The notes beneath the pieces are model-generated. The model saw only the letters and a program-made list of their open reading frames with translations, searched no databases and was not told the DNA's origin. A program made the position numbers and the translations under genes. From CTSOIL-112 sp964293815 (GTDB lineage Bacteria > Pseudomonadota > Gammaproteobacteria > Burkholderiales > Burkholderiaceae): a stretch of DNA of 24,757 nt. Below, piece by piece: positions 1-7,722 of the stretch (position 1 is its first letter; the number at the start of each line of letters is the position of its first letter). Where the stretch lies: NCBI GenBank assembly GCA_964293815.1, contig CAXYYC010000033.1:1-24757 (forward strand), read 5' to 3'.

Positions 1-95
1 ATTTATTTTTTTGCAATCACAAATCAACAAATTAATCTCAAAACACTTCCCTCACCCTCCACTAAACTGCCGTAGCCACTCAGCGAAGAAGTGAA

Positions 96-124
96 ATTAT
101 GAACGGTTTGAATTGCTTTGTCAA
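96..124 (-). promoter_or_regulatory. Strong leftward sigma-70 promoter, target outside window
   Basis: On the minus strand a perfect -35 box TTGACA (119-124) is followed by a 17-bp spacer and the -10 box CATAAT (96-101). The DNA upstream of it (125-200) is AT-rich and could act as an UP element. The start would be near position 90 and no open reading frame follows before the window edge. The early transcribed sequence (CTTCTTCGCTGAG) resembles stable-RNA promoters of Burkholderiales, so an rRNA or tRNA operon to the left is a guess. The boxes are seen directly; the target is inferred. Confidence 0.65.
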
Positions 125-218
125 TAGGAGTTTGGCTGAAATTGTTAACTATTTGTGACAATGATTTATTTTTCATTTGTAATCAATTAGATAGATAAAC
201 AAACAGACCGTGTTGTTT

Positions 219-806
219 TTACCAATTACTTTTTCGCGCATCGGCGGATATATTGGCTTGACGCTCAAAACGCGCCCATTCAAAGCACGCTCCGGGATCG
301 GTTTTGCGTGCGGGGGCGATTTCGTGATGGCCTGCAACGCCGTTAATACGCGGATAGCGTATTTGCAGCGCTTGGGTCAACGCAGCTAACTGTGCGTATT
401 GTGCCGCCGTGTAGGGTTTACTGTCACATCCTTCTAACTCAATACCGACGGAGAAGTCATTGCATCGAGTTTGTCCACGCCAAGTCGATGCGCCGGCGTG
501 CCATGCGCGATCTTGCGTGGAGACGTATTGGATAAGTTGCCCATCACGGCGAATGAGGAAATGCGCGGACACTTCAAAGGTATGAATGGTGGCGAAATAG
601 GGGTGCGCGTCAGGATCAAGTCGATTGAGAAATAGGTCGGTGATCCATTCGCCGCCAAATTCATTTGGCGGCAGGCTGATATTGTGCACGACGATCAAGG
701 TCACGTCAGCGCCCTCTGGCCGCGCATCGCAGTTAGGCGAAGGTTGTTGCTCTGCTTGCGCGCACCAACCACTTGAGTCAATAGTGAATTCGCTGCGCGA
801 GCTCAT
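219..806 (-). CDS. ampD: 1,6-anhydro-N-acetylmuramyl-L-alanine amidase AmpD
   Basis: Cytoplasmic zinc amidase of peptidoglycan recycling. It cuts the bond between anhydroMurNAc and the stem peptide; in many Proteobacteria its loss raises the muropeptide signal that induces AmpC beta-lactamase. The 195 residues fit the Amidase_2 fold. Visible zinc ligands are H41 (VVHN), H160 (AGHHEIAP) and D170, with K168 in RKTDPG and the catalytic glutamate E123 in GIELEG. There is no signal peptide, which separates it from periplasmic AmiD-type enzymes. The ATG overlaps the stop of the upstream PP0621-family gene by four bases (ATGA), so the two are translationally coupled. No ampE or ampR is seen nearby. 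Residue roles come from the Citrobacter AmpD structure. Confidence 0.93.
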   Translation of the reverse strand: MSSRSEFTIDSSGWCAQAEQQPSPNCDARPEGADVTLIVVHNISLPPNEFGGEWITDLFLNRLDPDAHPYFATIHTFEVSAHFLIRRDGQLIQYVSTQDRAWHAGASTWRGQTRCNDFSVGIELEGCDSKPYTAAQYAQLAALTQALQIRYPRINGVAGHHEIAPARKTDPGACFEWARFERQANISADARKSNW

Positions 807-1177
807 TGTGCGTGTTCTTTACAACAGTAGAATTGCCCGCTGATCACGACGCCTTCGTTTTCAGGGACATGCAAGCCGCATTTCTCGCAGGCGCGCATCG
901 CATGAACCACCGCTCCCGCTGAAGTCGCGGCAGTAGTGCGCGCATAGGGGAATTCAAATGGTGTGGCGCCGTTACCACGGTCGCGTCCTGCGCTGTTGGC
1001 TTGCGTTGCGCTGGCGTTCGCTTGTTCGCTCATTTGCTTTTTGGCTTGTTTCATAACTTTGGCCGCGCCGAACAGCATTGCCCACATCTGCTTGGTCTGT
1101 GGCGAAATACTGCGCCATTTTTGATACAAGGCAGAGGCGATTAACCCCAGAACGATCAGCGTGATAATCAATTTCAT
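803..1177 (-). CDS. PP0621-family small membrane-anchored zinc-ribbon protein
   Basis: A 124-residue protein of unknown function that matches the PP0621 family, which in Burkholderiales sits between ampD and a CcsA-like gene as it does here. Residues 2-18 form one hydrophobic helix that could be an N-terminal anchor or uncleaved signal. The middle (about 40-90) is polar, Ala/Gln/Ser-rich and probably disordered. The C-terminus has a likely metal site: C97 and C100 (CEKCGLHVP), then C118 or C119 and H122 (YCCKEH). The start follows only a weak ribosome site (GAGATA). Its stop overlaps the ampD start. The zinc ribbon and family call are recognised by pattern; the role is unknown. Confidence 0.72.
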   Translation of the reverse strand: MKLIITLIVLGLIASALYQKWRSISPQTKQMWAMLFGAAKVMKQAKKQMSEQANASATQANSAGRDRGNGATPFEFPYARTTAATSAGAVVHAMRACEKCGLHVPENEGVVISGQFYCCKEHAQ

Positions 1178-1186
1178 AGCGATATC

Positions 1187-1819
1187 TCAATAAGTGCGAT
1201 GCAACACTACATCCATAACAAAATGTGTGCCCGCATACGCCAAAAACAAGAGGACAAAGCCAATTATTGTCGAGCGCACCAGCATCAGCCCACGCCAGCC
1301 GCGGAATCGACGCCCAAGCAACAGCACTGCAATCACCAACCAAGCCAATAAAGTAAACAAAGTCTTGTGATTCCACTTCAAGGGCGCGCCCCAGACCGCC
1401 TCACCAAAAAACATACCGGTCAAAACCAAACCACTGAGCAATACGAAGCCCAACACCAACACGCGCACCAACAAACGCTCCATAGCCAACATCGGTGGCA
1501 GGCGACTAATCCAACCATCCTTTTCCTCATGGATCAAATCAGATGCGCTGTGTAAATGCTTGGCCTGCACATAAACCACCACTGCCAACAACAGCGCAAC
1601 CAGAAACACGCCCGTCGTCAATGTAGCCGCGACCAAATGAATATCAAACAACATACCCTGCCCGTGCGCAGTTTGCGCCCATGCACTGAAAGGCGTTCCG
1701 AATAACAGCACCAGCGCAATGAGACTAACCCACGCCCGTGCGAGAAACACAGACTGACGCGGCGACATTGGGTACAATAGCGACTGTTTTGAGAAAAAAG
1801 TATTGTGCAAAAGACTCAT
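1187..1819 (-). CDS. CcsA/YpjD-like cytochrome c assembly membrane protein, N-terminally short
   Basis: An integral membrane protein of the CcsA/YpjD (cytochrome c assembly) family, normally found beside ffh in Proteobacteria as here. About five helices are predicted (near 28-48, 57-85, 118-138, 152-171, 182-203 of 210). The family C-terminal signature is clear: a His in the second helix (H61), then WNHKTLFTLLAWLVIAVLLLG with H151, and FRGWRG before the last helix. I chose the ATG at 1819 because GAGGA lies just upstream; a longer frame to 1879 and a shorter start at 1768 lack a good site. Family members are usually about 265-280 residues, so some 60-100 N-terminal residues are missing. True function of the YpjD branch is not settled. 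Confidence 0.7.
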   Translation of the reverse strand: MSLLHNTFFSKQSLLYPMSPRQSVFLARAWVSLIALVLLFGTPFSAWAQTAHGQGMLFDIHLVAATLTTGVFLVALLLAVVVYVQAKHLHSASDLIHEEKDGWISRLPPMLAMERLLVRVLVLGFVLLSGLVLTGMFFGEAVWGAPLKWNHKTLFTLLAWLVIAVLLLGRRFRGWRGLMLVRSTIIGFVLLFLAYAGTHFVMDVVLHRTY

Positions 1820-2022
1820 AGCATCCTCAACGGGTTCTGCCGGCCAGCAAGCAACAACCGACAGCGAACATACCCGCACACAGTGCTATTGAATAACCAT
1901 CACTGCATGCCGATATTAAAATACGGTACTTTATATTGTAACAGCTTATATTAGCACAATCACCACGCGCCACCGCATAATGCGTGCGATTCTCAACCCA
2001 TAACCCATACAGGTAGAACATC

Positions 2023-3432
2023 ATGCTTGACAACCTCAGCACCCGATTCAGTCAAATCCTCAAAACCATGCGCGGCCAAGCCCGCCTGACCGAAGAAAAC
2101 ACCGCCGAAATGCTGCGCGAAGTGCGCATGGCGCTACTCGAAGCCGACGTCGCCCTGCCCGTCGTGCGCGAATTCATCGCCAAAGTCAAAGAAAAAGCCC
2201 TTGGCGAAGAAGTCATCCACAGCCTCACCCCCGGACAAGCCCTCGTCGGCATCGTCCACAACGAAATGATCGCCCTCATCGGCGGCGAATACAACGCCAA
2301 AGCCGTTGAACTCAACCTCGCCACCCAGCCACCCGCCATCATCCTCATGGCCGGTCTGCAAGGCGCGGGTAAAACCACCACCGTCGGCAAACTCGCCAAA
2401 TACCTAACGGCGCAAAAGAAAAAAGTCCTCACCGTCTCTTGCGACGTCTACCGTCCAGCGGCGATTCTGCAATTGCAAAATGTCACCGCACAAGCCGGTG
2501 CAGAATTCTACCCATCAACACCCGACCAAAAACCCGCCGACATCGCCTTTGCCGCAGTAGACTACGCCAAAAAACACTTCATCGACGTACTACTCGTCGA
2601 CACCGCTGGCCGTCTCGGTATTGACGAAGCCATGATGAACGAAATCTCATCACTACACGCCCAACTCAAACCGATTGAAACCCTATTCGTCATTGACGCC
2701 ATGGCCGGTCAAGACGCCGTCAATACCGCCAAAGCATTCAACGACGCCCTACCACTCACCGGCGTCGTCCTCACCAAACTCGACGGCGACTCACGCGGCG
2801 GCGCAGCACTCTCCGTGCGCCACGTCACCGGCAAACCGATTAAATTCGTCGGCGTATCCGAAAAACTCGCCGGTCTCGAACCCTTCCACCCCGACCGCAT
2901 GGCGCAACGCATCCTCGGCATGGGCGACATCGTCTCCCTCGTCGAAGAAGCCCACAAAAACGTCGACATGGAAAAGGCCGAACAATTTGCCAAAAAAATC
3001 AAATCCGGCAAAGCCTTCGACCTCAACGACTTCAAAGAACAACTCAGCCAAATGCGCAATATGGGCGGCGTCTCCTCCCTGATTGACAAACTCCCCGCGC
3101 AACTGACCCAAGGCAAAGGCAACATCGACACCGACGCCGCCGAAAAACAACTGCGCCGCACCGAAGGCATCATCAACAGCATGACCCCGATGGAGCGCGC
3201 CAAGCCCGACCTCATCAAAGCCAGCCGCAAACGCCGCATCGCCCAAGGCGCCGGCCTGCCGGTACAAGAAGTCAACAAAGTCCTCAAACAATACGAACAA
3301 ATGCGCGACGTCATGAAAAAATTCCACGGTGGCGGCATGGGCAAAATGATGAAAATGATGGGCGGCAAAGGTGGATTGAGAGGCCTCAAAAACATGATGG
3401 GCGGCAAAGGTGGCGGCGGAATGCCGTTCTAA
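2023..3432 (+). CDS. ffh: Signal recognition particle protein Ffh (SRP54)
   Basis: GTPase that binds signal sequences emerging from the ribosome together with 4.5S RNA and hands them to FtsY and SecYEG. The 469 residues show the N domain, the G domain with P-loop GLQGAGKTTT (111-120), DTAGR (193-197) and TKLDGD (251-256), and a C-terminal M domain (about 330-435) ending in a very Met/Gly/Lys-rich tail. The tail has two MMGGKGG repeats and makes the protein about 16 residues longer than the E. coli one. It is divergent from the CcsA-like gene and, with the small gene behind it, the only plus-strand coding in the window. It uses mostly C-ending codons, as expected of a highly expressed gene. 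The ribosome site (CAGGTAG) is modest. Confidence 0.98.
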   Translation: MLDNLSTRFSQILKTMRGQARLTEENTAEMLREVRMALLEADVALPVVREFIAKVKEKALGEEVIHSLTPGQALVGIVHNEMIALIGGEYNAKAVELNLATQPPAIILMAGLQGAGKTTTVGKLAKYLTAQKKKVLTVSCDVYRPAAILQLQNVTAQAGAEFYPSTPDQKPADIAFAAVDYAKKHFIDVLLVDTAGRLGIDEAMMNEISSLHAQLKPIETLFVIDAMAGQDAVNTAKAFNDALPLTGVVLTKLDGDSRGGAALSVRHVTGKPIKFVGVSEKLAGLEPFHPDRMAQRILGMGDIVSLVEEAHKNVDMEKAEQFAKKIKSGKAFDLNDFKEQLSQMRNMGGVSSLIDKLPAQLTQGKGNIDTDAAEKQLRRTEGIINSMTPMERAKPDLIKASRKRRIAQGAGLPVQEVNKVLKQYEQMRDVMKKFHGGGMGKMMKMMGGKGGLRGLKNMMGGKGGGGMPF

Positions 3433-3462
3433 TGCGGCAAAAACCAAACAATAGGAGACAAA

Positions 3463-3603
3463 ATGAACAACACACCGCCCAACGTACCTGATGAAATGAA
3501 CAATGCTGCACCTAAAAAGCGCAGCATCGTGAAAATCACCTTATTCATTTTATGGCTGATCATCGCCATCGGCTGGTTTTATTTTATTGCGACGTGGCAG
3601 TAA
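3463..3603 (+). CDS. Small single-span membrane protein downstream of ffh
   Basis: A 46-codon frame starting 30 bases after the ffh stop. It is preceded by a good ribosome site (AGGAG, 3453-3457) at correct spacing and followed within 20 bases by a strong terminator, so it is very likely translated and co-transcribed with ffh. Residues 1-20 are polar, Asn/Pro-rich and end in PKKR. Residues 23-44 are one hydrophobic helix rich in Ile, Leu, Trp and Phe (LWLIIAIGWFYFIATWQ end). The positive charges before the helix predict an N-in orientation. I do not recognise a family. Function is unknown; the link to ffh is only by position. Confidence 0.75.
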   Translation: MNNTPPNVPDEMNNAAPKKRSIVKITLFILWLIIAIGWFYFIATWQ

Positions 3604-3618
3604 TTATTGCCATATACC

Positions 3619-3649
3619 AAAAAGCCTCTTCAGTTTGAAGAGGCTTTTT
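3619..3649 (+). terminator. Rho-independent terminator of ffh and the small gene
   Basis: A perfect 13-bp hairpin: left arm AAAAAGCCTCTTC (3619-3631), loop AGTTT, right arm GAAGAGGCTTTTT (3637-3649). The T-run follows the GC core on the plus strand, and the A-run makes it workable in the other direction too. Confidence 0.92.
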
Positions 3650-3951
3650 CTTAGGAGCTTCTTTGAGGAGGATTTTTCATTCTTAGTCCTCAATGTGTTT
3701 TAAAAAATGAGTAATATCAAATGCAAGATGTTTCGTCGTTGATGCGCAGCTAAACGCCTGCGTTTTAATTGTGAGGTTTGTTGTTTGAGCACTTGCATCG
3801 CAAGTGCGAGTTCCAAACCGAACCATATTCAGGCGTTGAGCGTCATGCGTATGGCGACTTGATTTTTTTGAATACTTTTTGCATCAAGGCAAAAAGTATT
3901 TGCCCGTCGCGGCATGAGCGACATAGACGATATTGGCACATAAACCCCTAC
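3650..3951. repeat. Non-coding gap with eroded repeat-like sequence and two hairpins
   Basis: About 300 bases lie here between two terminators and no convincing gene is present. Two inverted repeats stand out. The first is GCACTTGC/GCAAGTGC (3789-3796 with 3800-3807, loop ATC), flanked by GGTTTG (3775-3780) and CAAACC (3814-3819). The second is AATACTTTTTGC/GCAAAAAGTATT (3871-3882 with 3889-3900). A plus-strand reading through them (LFEH...CEFQTEP...VERHAYGDLIF...FCIKAKS) resembles peptides mis-called from a dispersed intergenic repeat I recall in several betaproteobacterial genomes. I treat it as a degenerate repeat copy rather than a gene. A self-comparison of the whole genome would settle this. 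Confidence 0.4.
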
Positions 3952-3988
3952 AAAATAAAACAGGCGCTCATTGCGCCCGTTTTATTTT
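3952..3988 (-). terminator. Terminator of argG
   Basis: Inverted repeat AAAATAAAACAGGCGC (3952-3967) with GCGCCCGTTTTATTTT (3973-3988), one mismatch in 16 pairs and a 5-base loop. It overlaps the argG stop codon and, read on the minus strand, ends in a T-rich tract. Confidence 0.85.
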
Positions 3989-5327
3989 AGTTGTCCGCTT
4001 TCCCCAACTGCGGCAGCACCGTATCTTTTCCGCCAGTCAGCAAACCGGTTTGCGTATAAATCCCCAGTTTATTGCGGGTATCGACGATATCGAGATTACG
4101 CATGGTGAGTTGACCAATGCGGTCAATCGGGTCAAACGGTGCGTTCTCGACTTTTTCCATCGACAGACGTTCTGGATGATAAGTGAGGTTCGGCGACTCG
4201 GTGTTGATAATCGAGTAGTCGTTACCGCGACGCAATTCGAGTGTGACTTCGCCGGTGACGGCGCGGGCGACCCAGCGTTGTGCGGTTTCGCGCAGCATGA
4301 GTGCTTGCGGGTCAAACCAGCGGCCTTGGTACAGCAGGCGACCGAGTCTCAGGCCGTTGATGCGGTATTGTTCGATGGTGTCTTCGTTGTGAATGCCGGT
4401 GACGAGGCGTTCGTAGGCGATGTGCAGCAATGCCATACCTGGTGCTTCGTAAATGCCGCGCGATTTGGCTTCGATGATGCGGTTTTCGATCTGGTCGGAC
4501 ATGCCAAGGCCGTGGCGACCGCCGATGCGGTTGGCTTCTTCGAACAGCGCAACTGGGTCATCGTAGGTTTTGCCATTGAGCGCAACGGGCATACCTTCTT
4601 CAAAACGCACGGTGACTTCTTCGGCTTTGACGTCAACGCCGTCTTGCCAAAACGCAACACCCATGATGGGTTTAACAATGCGGATACCGCTGTTCAAAAA
4701 CTCAAGGTCTTTGGCTTCGTGCGTCGCGCCCAGCATGTTTGAATCCGTTGAGTAGGCTTTTTCCGCCGACATTTTGTAGTCAAAACCATTGGCGTTCATG
4801 AACGCGGACATTTCGGCGCGACCGCCCAGCTCGTCGATGAATTGGTTGTCTAGCCACGGTTTGTAGATGCGCAGGTGCGGATTGGTGAGCAAACCGTAGC
4901 GGTAGAATCGTTCAATGTCGTTGCCTTTGAAGGTTGAACCGTCGCCCCAGATATTGACGTCGTCTTCTTTCATCGCGGCCACCAGCATGGTTCCGGTCAC
5001 GGCGCGTCCGAGCGGCGTGGTGTTGAAATAGGTCACGCCGCCGGTTGAGATGTGGAAAGCGTTGCATTGAATCGCGGCGATGCCTTCGGCTGCGAGTTGT
5101 TTGCGGCAGTCAATCAGACGCGCTTGTTCTGCGCCGTATTCTTTGGCTTTGCGCGGAATGGCTTCGTAGTCGTCTTCATCGGGCTGGCCGAGATTGGCTG
5201 TGTAGGCATACGGCACAGCGCCTTTTTGACGCATCCACAGCAAGGCCGCGCTGGTGTCCAAACCGCCTGAGAAAGCGATACCGACTTTTTGACCTTTTGG
5301 CAAATTTTGTAAAATGGTGTTTGACAT
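3987..5327 (-). CDS. argG: Argininosuccinate synthase
   Basis: Cytoplasmic enzyme that joins citrulline and aspartate using ATP (to AMP and PPi), the penultimate step of arginine synthesis. The 446 residues match the long ArgG type found in E. coli (447) rather than the shorter type of about 400. The ATP-binding loop SGGLDTS is at 20-26. Further family blocks are STGGVTYFNTTPLGRAVTG, IWGDGSTFKGNDIERF and YSTDSNMLGATHE. The ATG follows AGGA at good spacing. It stands alone between two terminators, with no other arg gene nearby, so it is probably monocistronic from the promoter at 5384-5412. No frameshift or missing block was seen. Confidence 0.98.
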   Translation of the reverse strand: MSNTILQNLPKGQKVGIAFSGGLDTSAALLWMRQKGAVPYAYTANLGQPDEDDYEAIPRKAKEYGAEQARLIDCRKQLAAEGIAAIQCNAFHISTGGVTYFNTTPLGRAVTGTMLVAAMKEDDVNIWGDGSTFKGNDIERFYRYGLLTNPHLRIYKPWLDNQFIDELGGRAEMSAFMNANGFDYKMSAEKAYSTDSNMLGATHEAKDLEFLNSGIRIVKPIMGVAFWQDGVDVKAEEVTVRFEEGMPVALNGKTYDDPVALFEEANRIGGRHGLGMSDQIENRIIEAKSRGIYEAPGMALLHIAYERLVTGIHNEDTIEQYRINGLRLGRLLYQGRWFDPQALMLRETAQRWVARAVTGEVTLELRRGNDYSIINTESPNLTYHPERLSMEKVENAPFDPIDRIGQLTMRNLDIVDTRNKLGIYTQTGLLTGGKDTVLPQLGKADN

Positions 5328-5383
5328 GGGTGATCCTAAGAATAATTAATTTCCGACTGCCGATGATTGGCAAAAACCTTGAT

Positions 5384-5412
5384 ATTATCGGCAAAATCGC
5401 TGTGGAAGTCCA
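5384..5412 (-). promoter_or_regulatory. Probable argG promoter with overlapping inverted repeat
   Basis: On the minus strand, TGGACT (5407-5412) and GATAAT (5384-5389) are 17 bp apart and lie about 60 bases upstream of the argG start. The inverted repeat GCCGATgAT / ATtATCGGC (5359-5367 with 5384-5392) covers the -10 box and the expected start site, so a repressor or an early RNA hairpin could act there. It does not look like a classical ARG box. The boxes are moderate matches. Confidence 0.45.
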
Positions 5413-5458
5413 TAGAGCGGCTCTCAATTGCCTCACATCGCGCAATAATCTGCGCAAA

Positions 5459-5487
5459 AAAGCCACCCTAAATTTCTGGGTGGCTTT
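5459..5487 (-). terminator. Terminator of glcB
   Basis: Perfect 10-bp stem AAAGCCACCC (5459-5468) with GGGTGGCTTT (5478-5487) and a 9-base loop. On the minus strand it is followed by six T residues. It starts about 20 bases after the glcB stop and separates glcB from argG. Confidence 0.9.
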
Positions 5488-5508
5488 CTCAAGCATTGAC
5501 GCGATGTT

Positions 5509-7662
5509 TTAATCGCCCTTATAGCCTTTCAACTGCAAACGCGCTTTGTGCAGCAATGGTTCGGTGTAGCCCGATGGTTGCTCCGCGCCTTTGAACACCA
5601 AGTCGCACGCGGCTTTGAATGCAATGCCGTCGTAACCCGGCGCCATCGGTGTGTACAGCGGGTCATGGGCATTTTGACCATCAACGATCACGGCCATGCG
5701 TTTGAAAGTTTCCATGACTTGTTCTGCGGTCACGACGCCGTGCATCAGCCAATTCGCCATGTGCTGTGAGCTGATGCGCAGGGTCGCGCGGTCTTCCATC
5801 AATGCGGTGTCGTGGATGTCTGGCACTTTTGAGCAGCCAACGCCGAGATCAACCCAACGCACGACGTAGCCCAAAATGCCTTGCGCATTGTTGTTCAGCT
5901 CGCGTTGTTTTTCTTCGTCCGTCCAGTCGGTGTGTGTGCTCAATGGAATGGTGAGAATGTCATCAACGTTGGTTTGCGGACGAGATTTGAGTTCGTCTTG
6001 ACGCGCTTTGACATTGACCATGTGGTAGTGCATGGCGTGCAAGGTCGCGCCGGTTGGCGACGGTACCCATGCGCAGTTGGCGCCAGCAGTCGGATGACCG
6101 ATTTTTTTCTCCATCATGGCGTGCATCGAGTCTGGCTCTGGCCACATGCCTTTACCGATTTGTGCTTTGCCTTGCAAGCCGCATTTCAGACCGATGTCGA
6201 CGTTGGCATTTTCGTACGCGCCCAGCCACGGTTCAGCGCGCATGAGTTCTTTACGCACCATCGCGCCCGCGTGCATGCTGGTGTGGATTTCGTCGCCAGT
6301 GCGATCCATGAAGCCGGTGTTGATGAAAATTACGCGGTCTTTGGCTTCATTGATACATTGTTTCAAATTGACCGTGGTGCGGCGCTCTTCGTCCATGATG
6401 CCAACTTTCATGCTGCGCGCCGGCAAGTTCACCGCTTGCTCGGTGCGACTGAACAATTCAACCGCGAATGCGACTTCTTCTGGACCGTGCATTTTTGGTT
6501 TCACAATGTACATGCTCCCGGTGCGCGAGTTGCGCAGCTCGCCCGTACCGTCGTATTTGAACAGCATACCGGTCACGAGCGCGTCCATGATGCCTTCGAA
6601 AATCTCTTCGCCATTAACCAAGACCGCTGGATTGGTCATGAGGTGGCCAACGTTACGGATCAGCAACATCGCACGACCGTGCAAGGTCAACGCGCCGCCA
6701 TTGACGGCGTTGTAGGTGCGGTCTTTGTTCAGTTTGCGGGTCAGGGTTTTACCACCTTTTTCAAACGACTCAACCAGCGTGCCGTTCATCAAGCCCATCC
6801 AGTTTTGATAGCACTCGACTTTTTCTTCCGCATCCACTGCGGCAACGGAGTCTTCGCAGTCTTGAATCGCGGTTACGGCGGATTCGAGCACGATGTCTTT
6901 CACACCGGCTGCGTCGTCTTTGCCAATGGTGCTGTTGCGATCAATTTGAATCTCAGCATGTAAGTCATTGTTTTTCAATAAAATCGCCGTCGGTGCGCTC
7001 GCCTCGCCGAGATAGCCAACGCCTTGCGCTGGGTTTTTCAGGCCGACTTGATTTCCATCAACCGTCACCAAAACCGCACCATTTTCAACTGCGTAGCCTT
7101 GTGCATCTTTGTGTGAGCCGTGTGCCAACGGGAAATGCGCGTCCAAAAACTCGCGGCCGTAGGCAATCACTTTGTCGCCACGCACTGGGTTGTAGCCCAT
7201 GCCTGCTTCAGCGCCATCTTCGGTCGAAATCACATCCGTACCGTACAGTGCGTCGTACAAACTGCCCCAACGTGCATTGGCGGCGTTCAATGCGTAGCGC
7301 GCATTACGAACCGGCACGACCAACTGCGGACCAGCAATCGTGGCGATTTCGGCATCGACATTCTCGGTGGTGACTTGAAAATCCGCGCAATCGGGAACGA
7401 TATAGCCGATTTCGGTCAAAAACGCTTTGTACGCGGCAAAATCCGCGCCTTTATTGGCTTGATGCCACGCATCGATTTTCGCCTGCAAGTCGTCGCGTTT
7501 GGCCAATAATGCTTTATTTTTCGGGGTTAAATCGAGCACCACTTGCTCAAAATTGTTCCAATAGGTATCGCTGTCCAAACCGACACCCGGCAAGGCGGAT
7601 TCGATGAAATCAAAGAGGATTTTGTCAATGGCAAGACTGCCACGGTTGATGCGCACGGTCAT
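5509..7662 (-). CDS. glcB: Malate synthase G
   Basis: Condenses acetyl-CoA with glyoxylate to give malate, the second step of the glyoxylate route and the sink for glycolate-derived glyoxylate. The 717 residues match the large monomeric isoform G (E. coli 723) and not the shorter AceB. Family blocks seen include LKNNDLHAEIQIDR, CEDSVAAVDAEEK, MKVGIMDEERRTTVNLK, NTGFMDRTGDEIHTSMHAG and the C-terminal ISSQHMANWLMHGV. AGGAG lies six bases before the ATG. No isocitrate lyase or glycolate oxidase genes are next to it, so the glyoxylate source is encoded elsewhere. It has its own promoter and terminator. Confidence 0.98.
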   Translation of the reverse strand: MTVRINRGSLAIDKILFDFIESALPGVGLDSDTYWNNFEQVVLDLTPKNKALLAKRDDLQAKIDAWHQANKGADFAAYKAFLTEIGYIVPDCADFQVTTENVDAEIATIAGPQLVVPVRNARYALNAANARWGSLYDALYGTDVISTEDGAEAGMGYNPVRGDKVIAYGREFLDAHFPLAHGSHKDAQGYAVENGAVLVTVDGNQVGLKNPAQGVGYLGEASAPTAILLKNNDLHAEIQIDRNSTIGKDDAAGVKDIVLESAVTAIQDCEDSVAAVDAEEKVECYQNWMGLMNGTLVESFEKGGKTLTRKLNKDRTYNAVNGGALTLHGRAMLLIRNVGHLMTNPAVLVNGEEIFEGIMDALVTGMLFKYDGTGELRNSRTGSMYIVKPKMHGPEEVAFAVELFSRTEQAVNLPARSMKVGIMDEERRTTVNLKQCINEAKDRVIFINTGFMDRTGDEIHTSMHAGAMVRKELMRAEPWLGAYENANVDIGLKCGLQGKAQIGKGMWPEPDSMHAMMEKKIGHPTAGANCAWVPSPTGATLHAMHYHMVNVKARQDELKSRPQTNVDDILTIPLSTHTDWTDEEKQRELNNNAQGILGYVVRWVDLGVGCSKVPDIHDTALMEDRATLRISSQHMANWLMHGVVTAEQVMETFKRMAVIVDGQNAHDPLYTPMAPGYDGIAFKAACDLVFKGAEQPSGYTEPLLHKARLQLKGYKGD

Positions 7663-7693
7663 GATGGCTCCTGTGAGTGAATATTTGTTATGT

Positions 7694-7722
7694 ATTATGT
7701 CTTATATAAGACTAAAATACAA
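7694..7722 (-). promoter_or_regulatory. glcB promoter with a palindromic operator in the spacer
   Basis: On the minus strand, TTGTAT (7717-7722) and CATAAT (7694-7699) are separated by exactly 17 bp and lie about 30-60 bases before the glcB start. The perfect 14-bp palindrome GTCTTATATAAGAC (7699-7712) occupies most of the spacer and touches the -10 box. The symmetry continues weakly outward (TGTATT on the left, AATACA on the right). A dimeric regulator bound here would sit between the two boxes, which usually means repression. Size and AT-rich centre would suit a GntR-type regulator, but that is inference. Confidence 0.65.

Noticed and set aside
2709..3447. Two long minus-strand frames opposite ffh
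   Set aside because: Created by the strong C-ending codon bias of ffh; Phe/Asp/Ala/Val-rich low-information proteins.
3778..3990. 70-codon plus-strand frame between ffh and argG
   Set aside because: No ribosome site, runs into the argG terminator, and its reading resembles mis-called repeat peptides rather than a gene.
3933..4742. 269-codon plus-strand frame opposite argG
   Set aside because: Antisense shadow of argG that begins inside its terminator; no known motif.
5881..6963. 360-codon plus-strand frame opposite glcB
   Set aside because: Entirely antisense to a clear malate synthase G; its composition (His, Phe, Val, Arg rich) is typical of a codon-bias shadow, with no recognisable domain.
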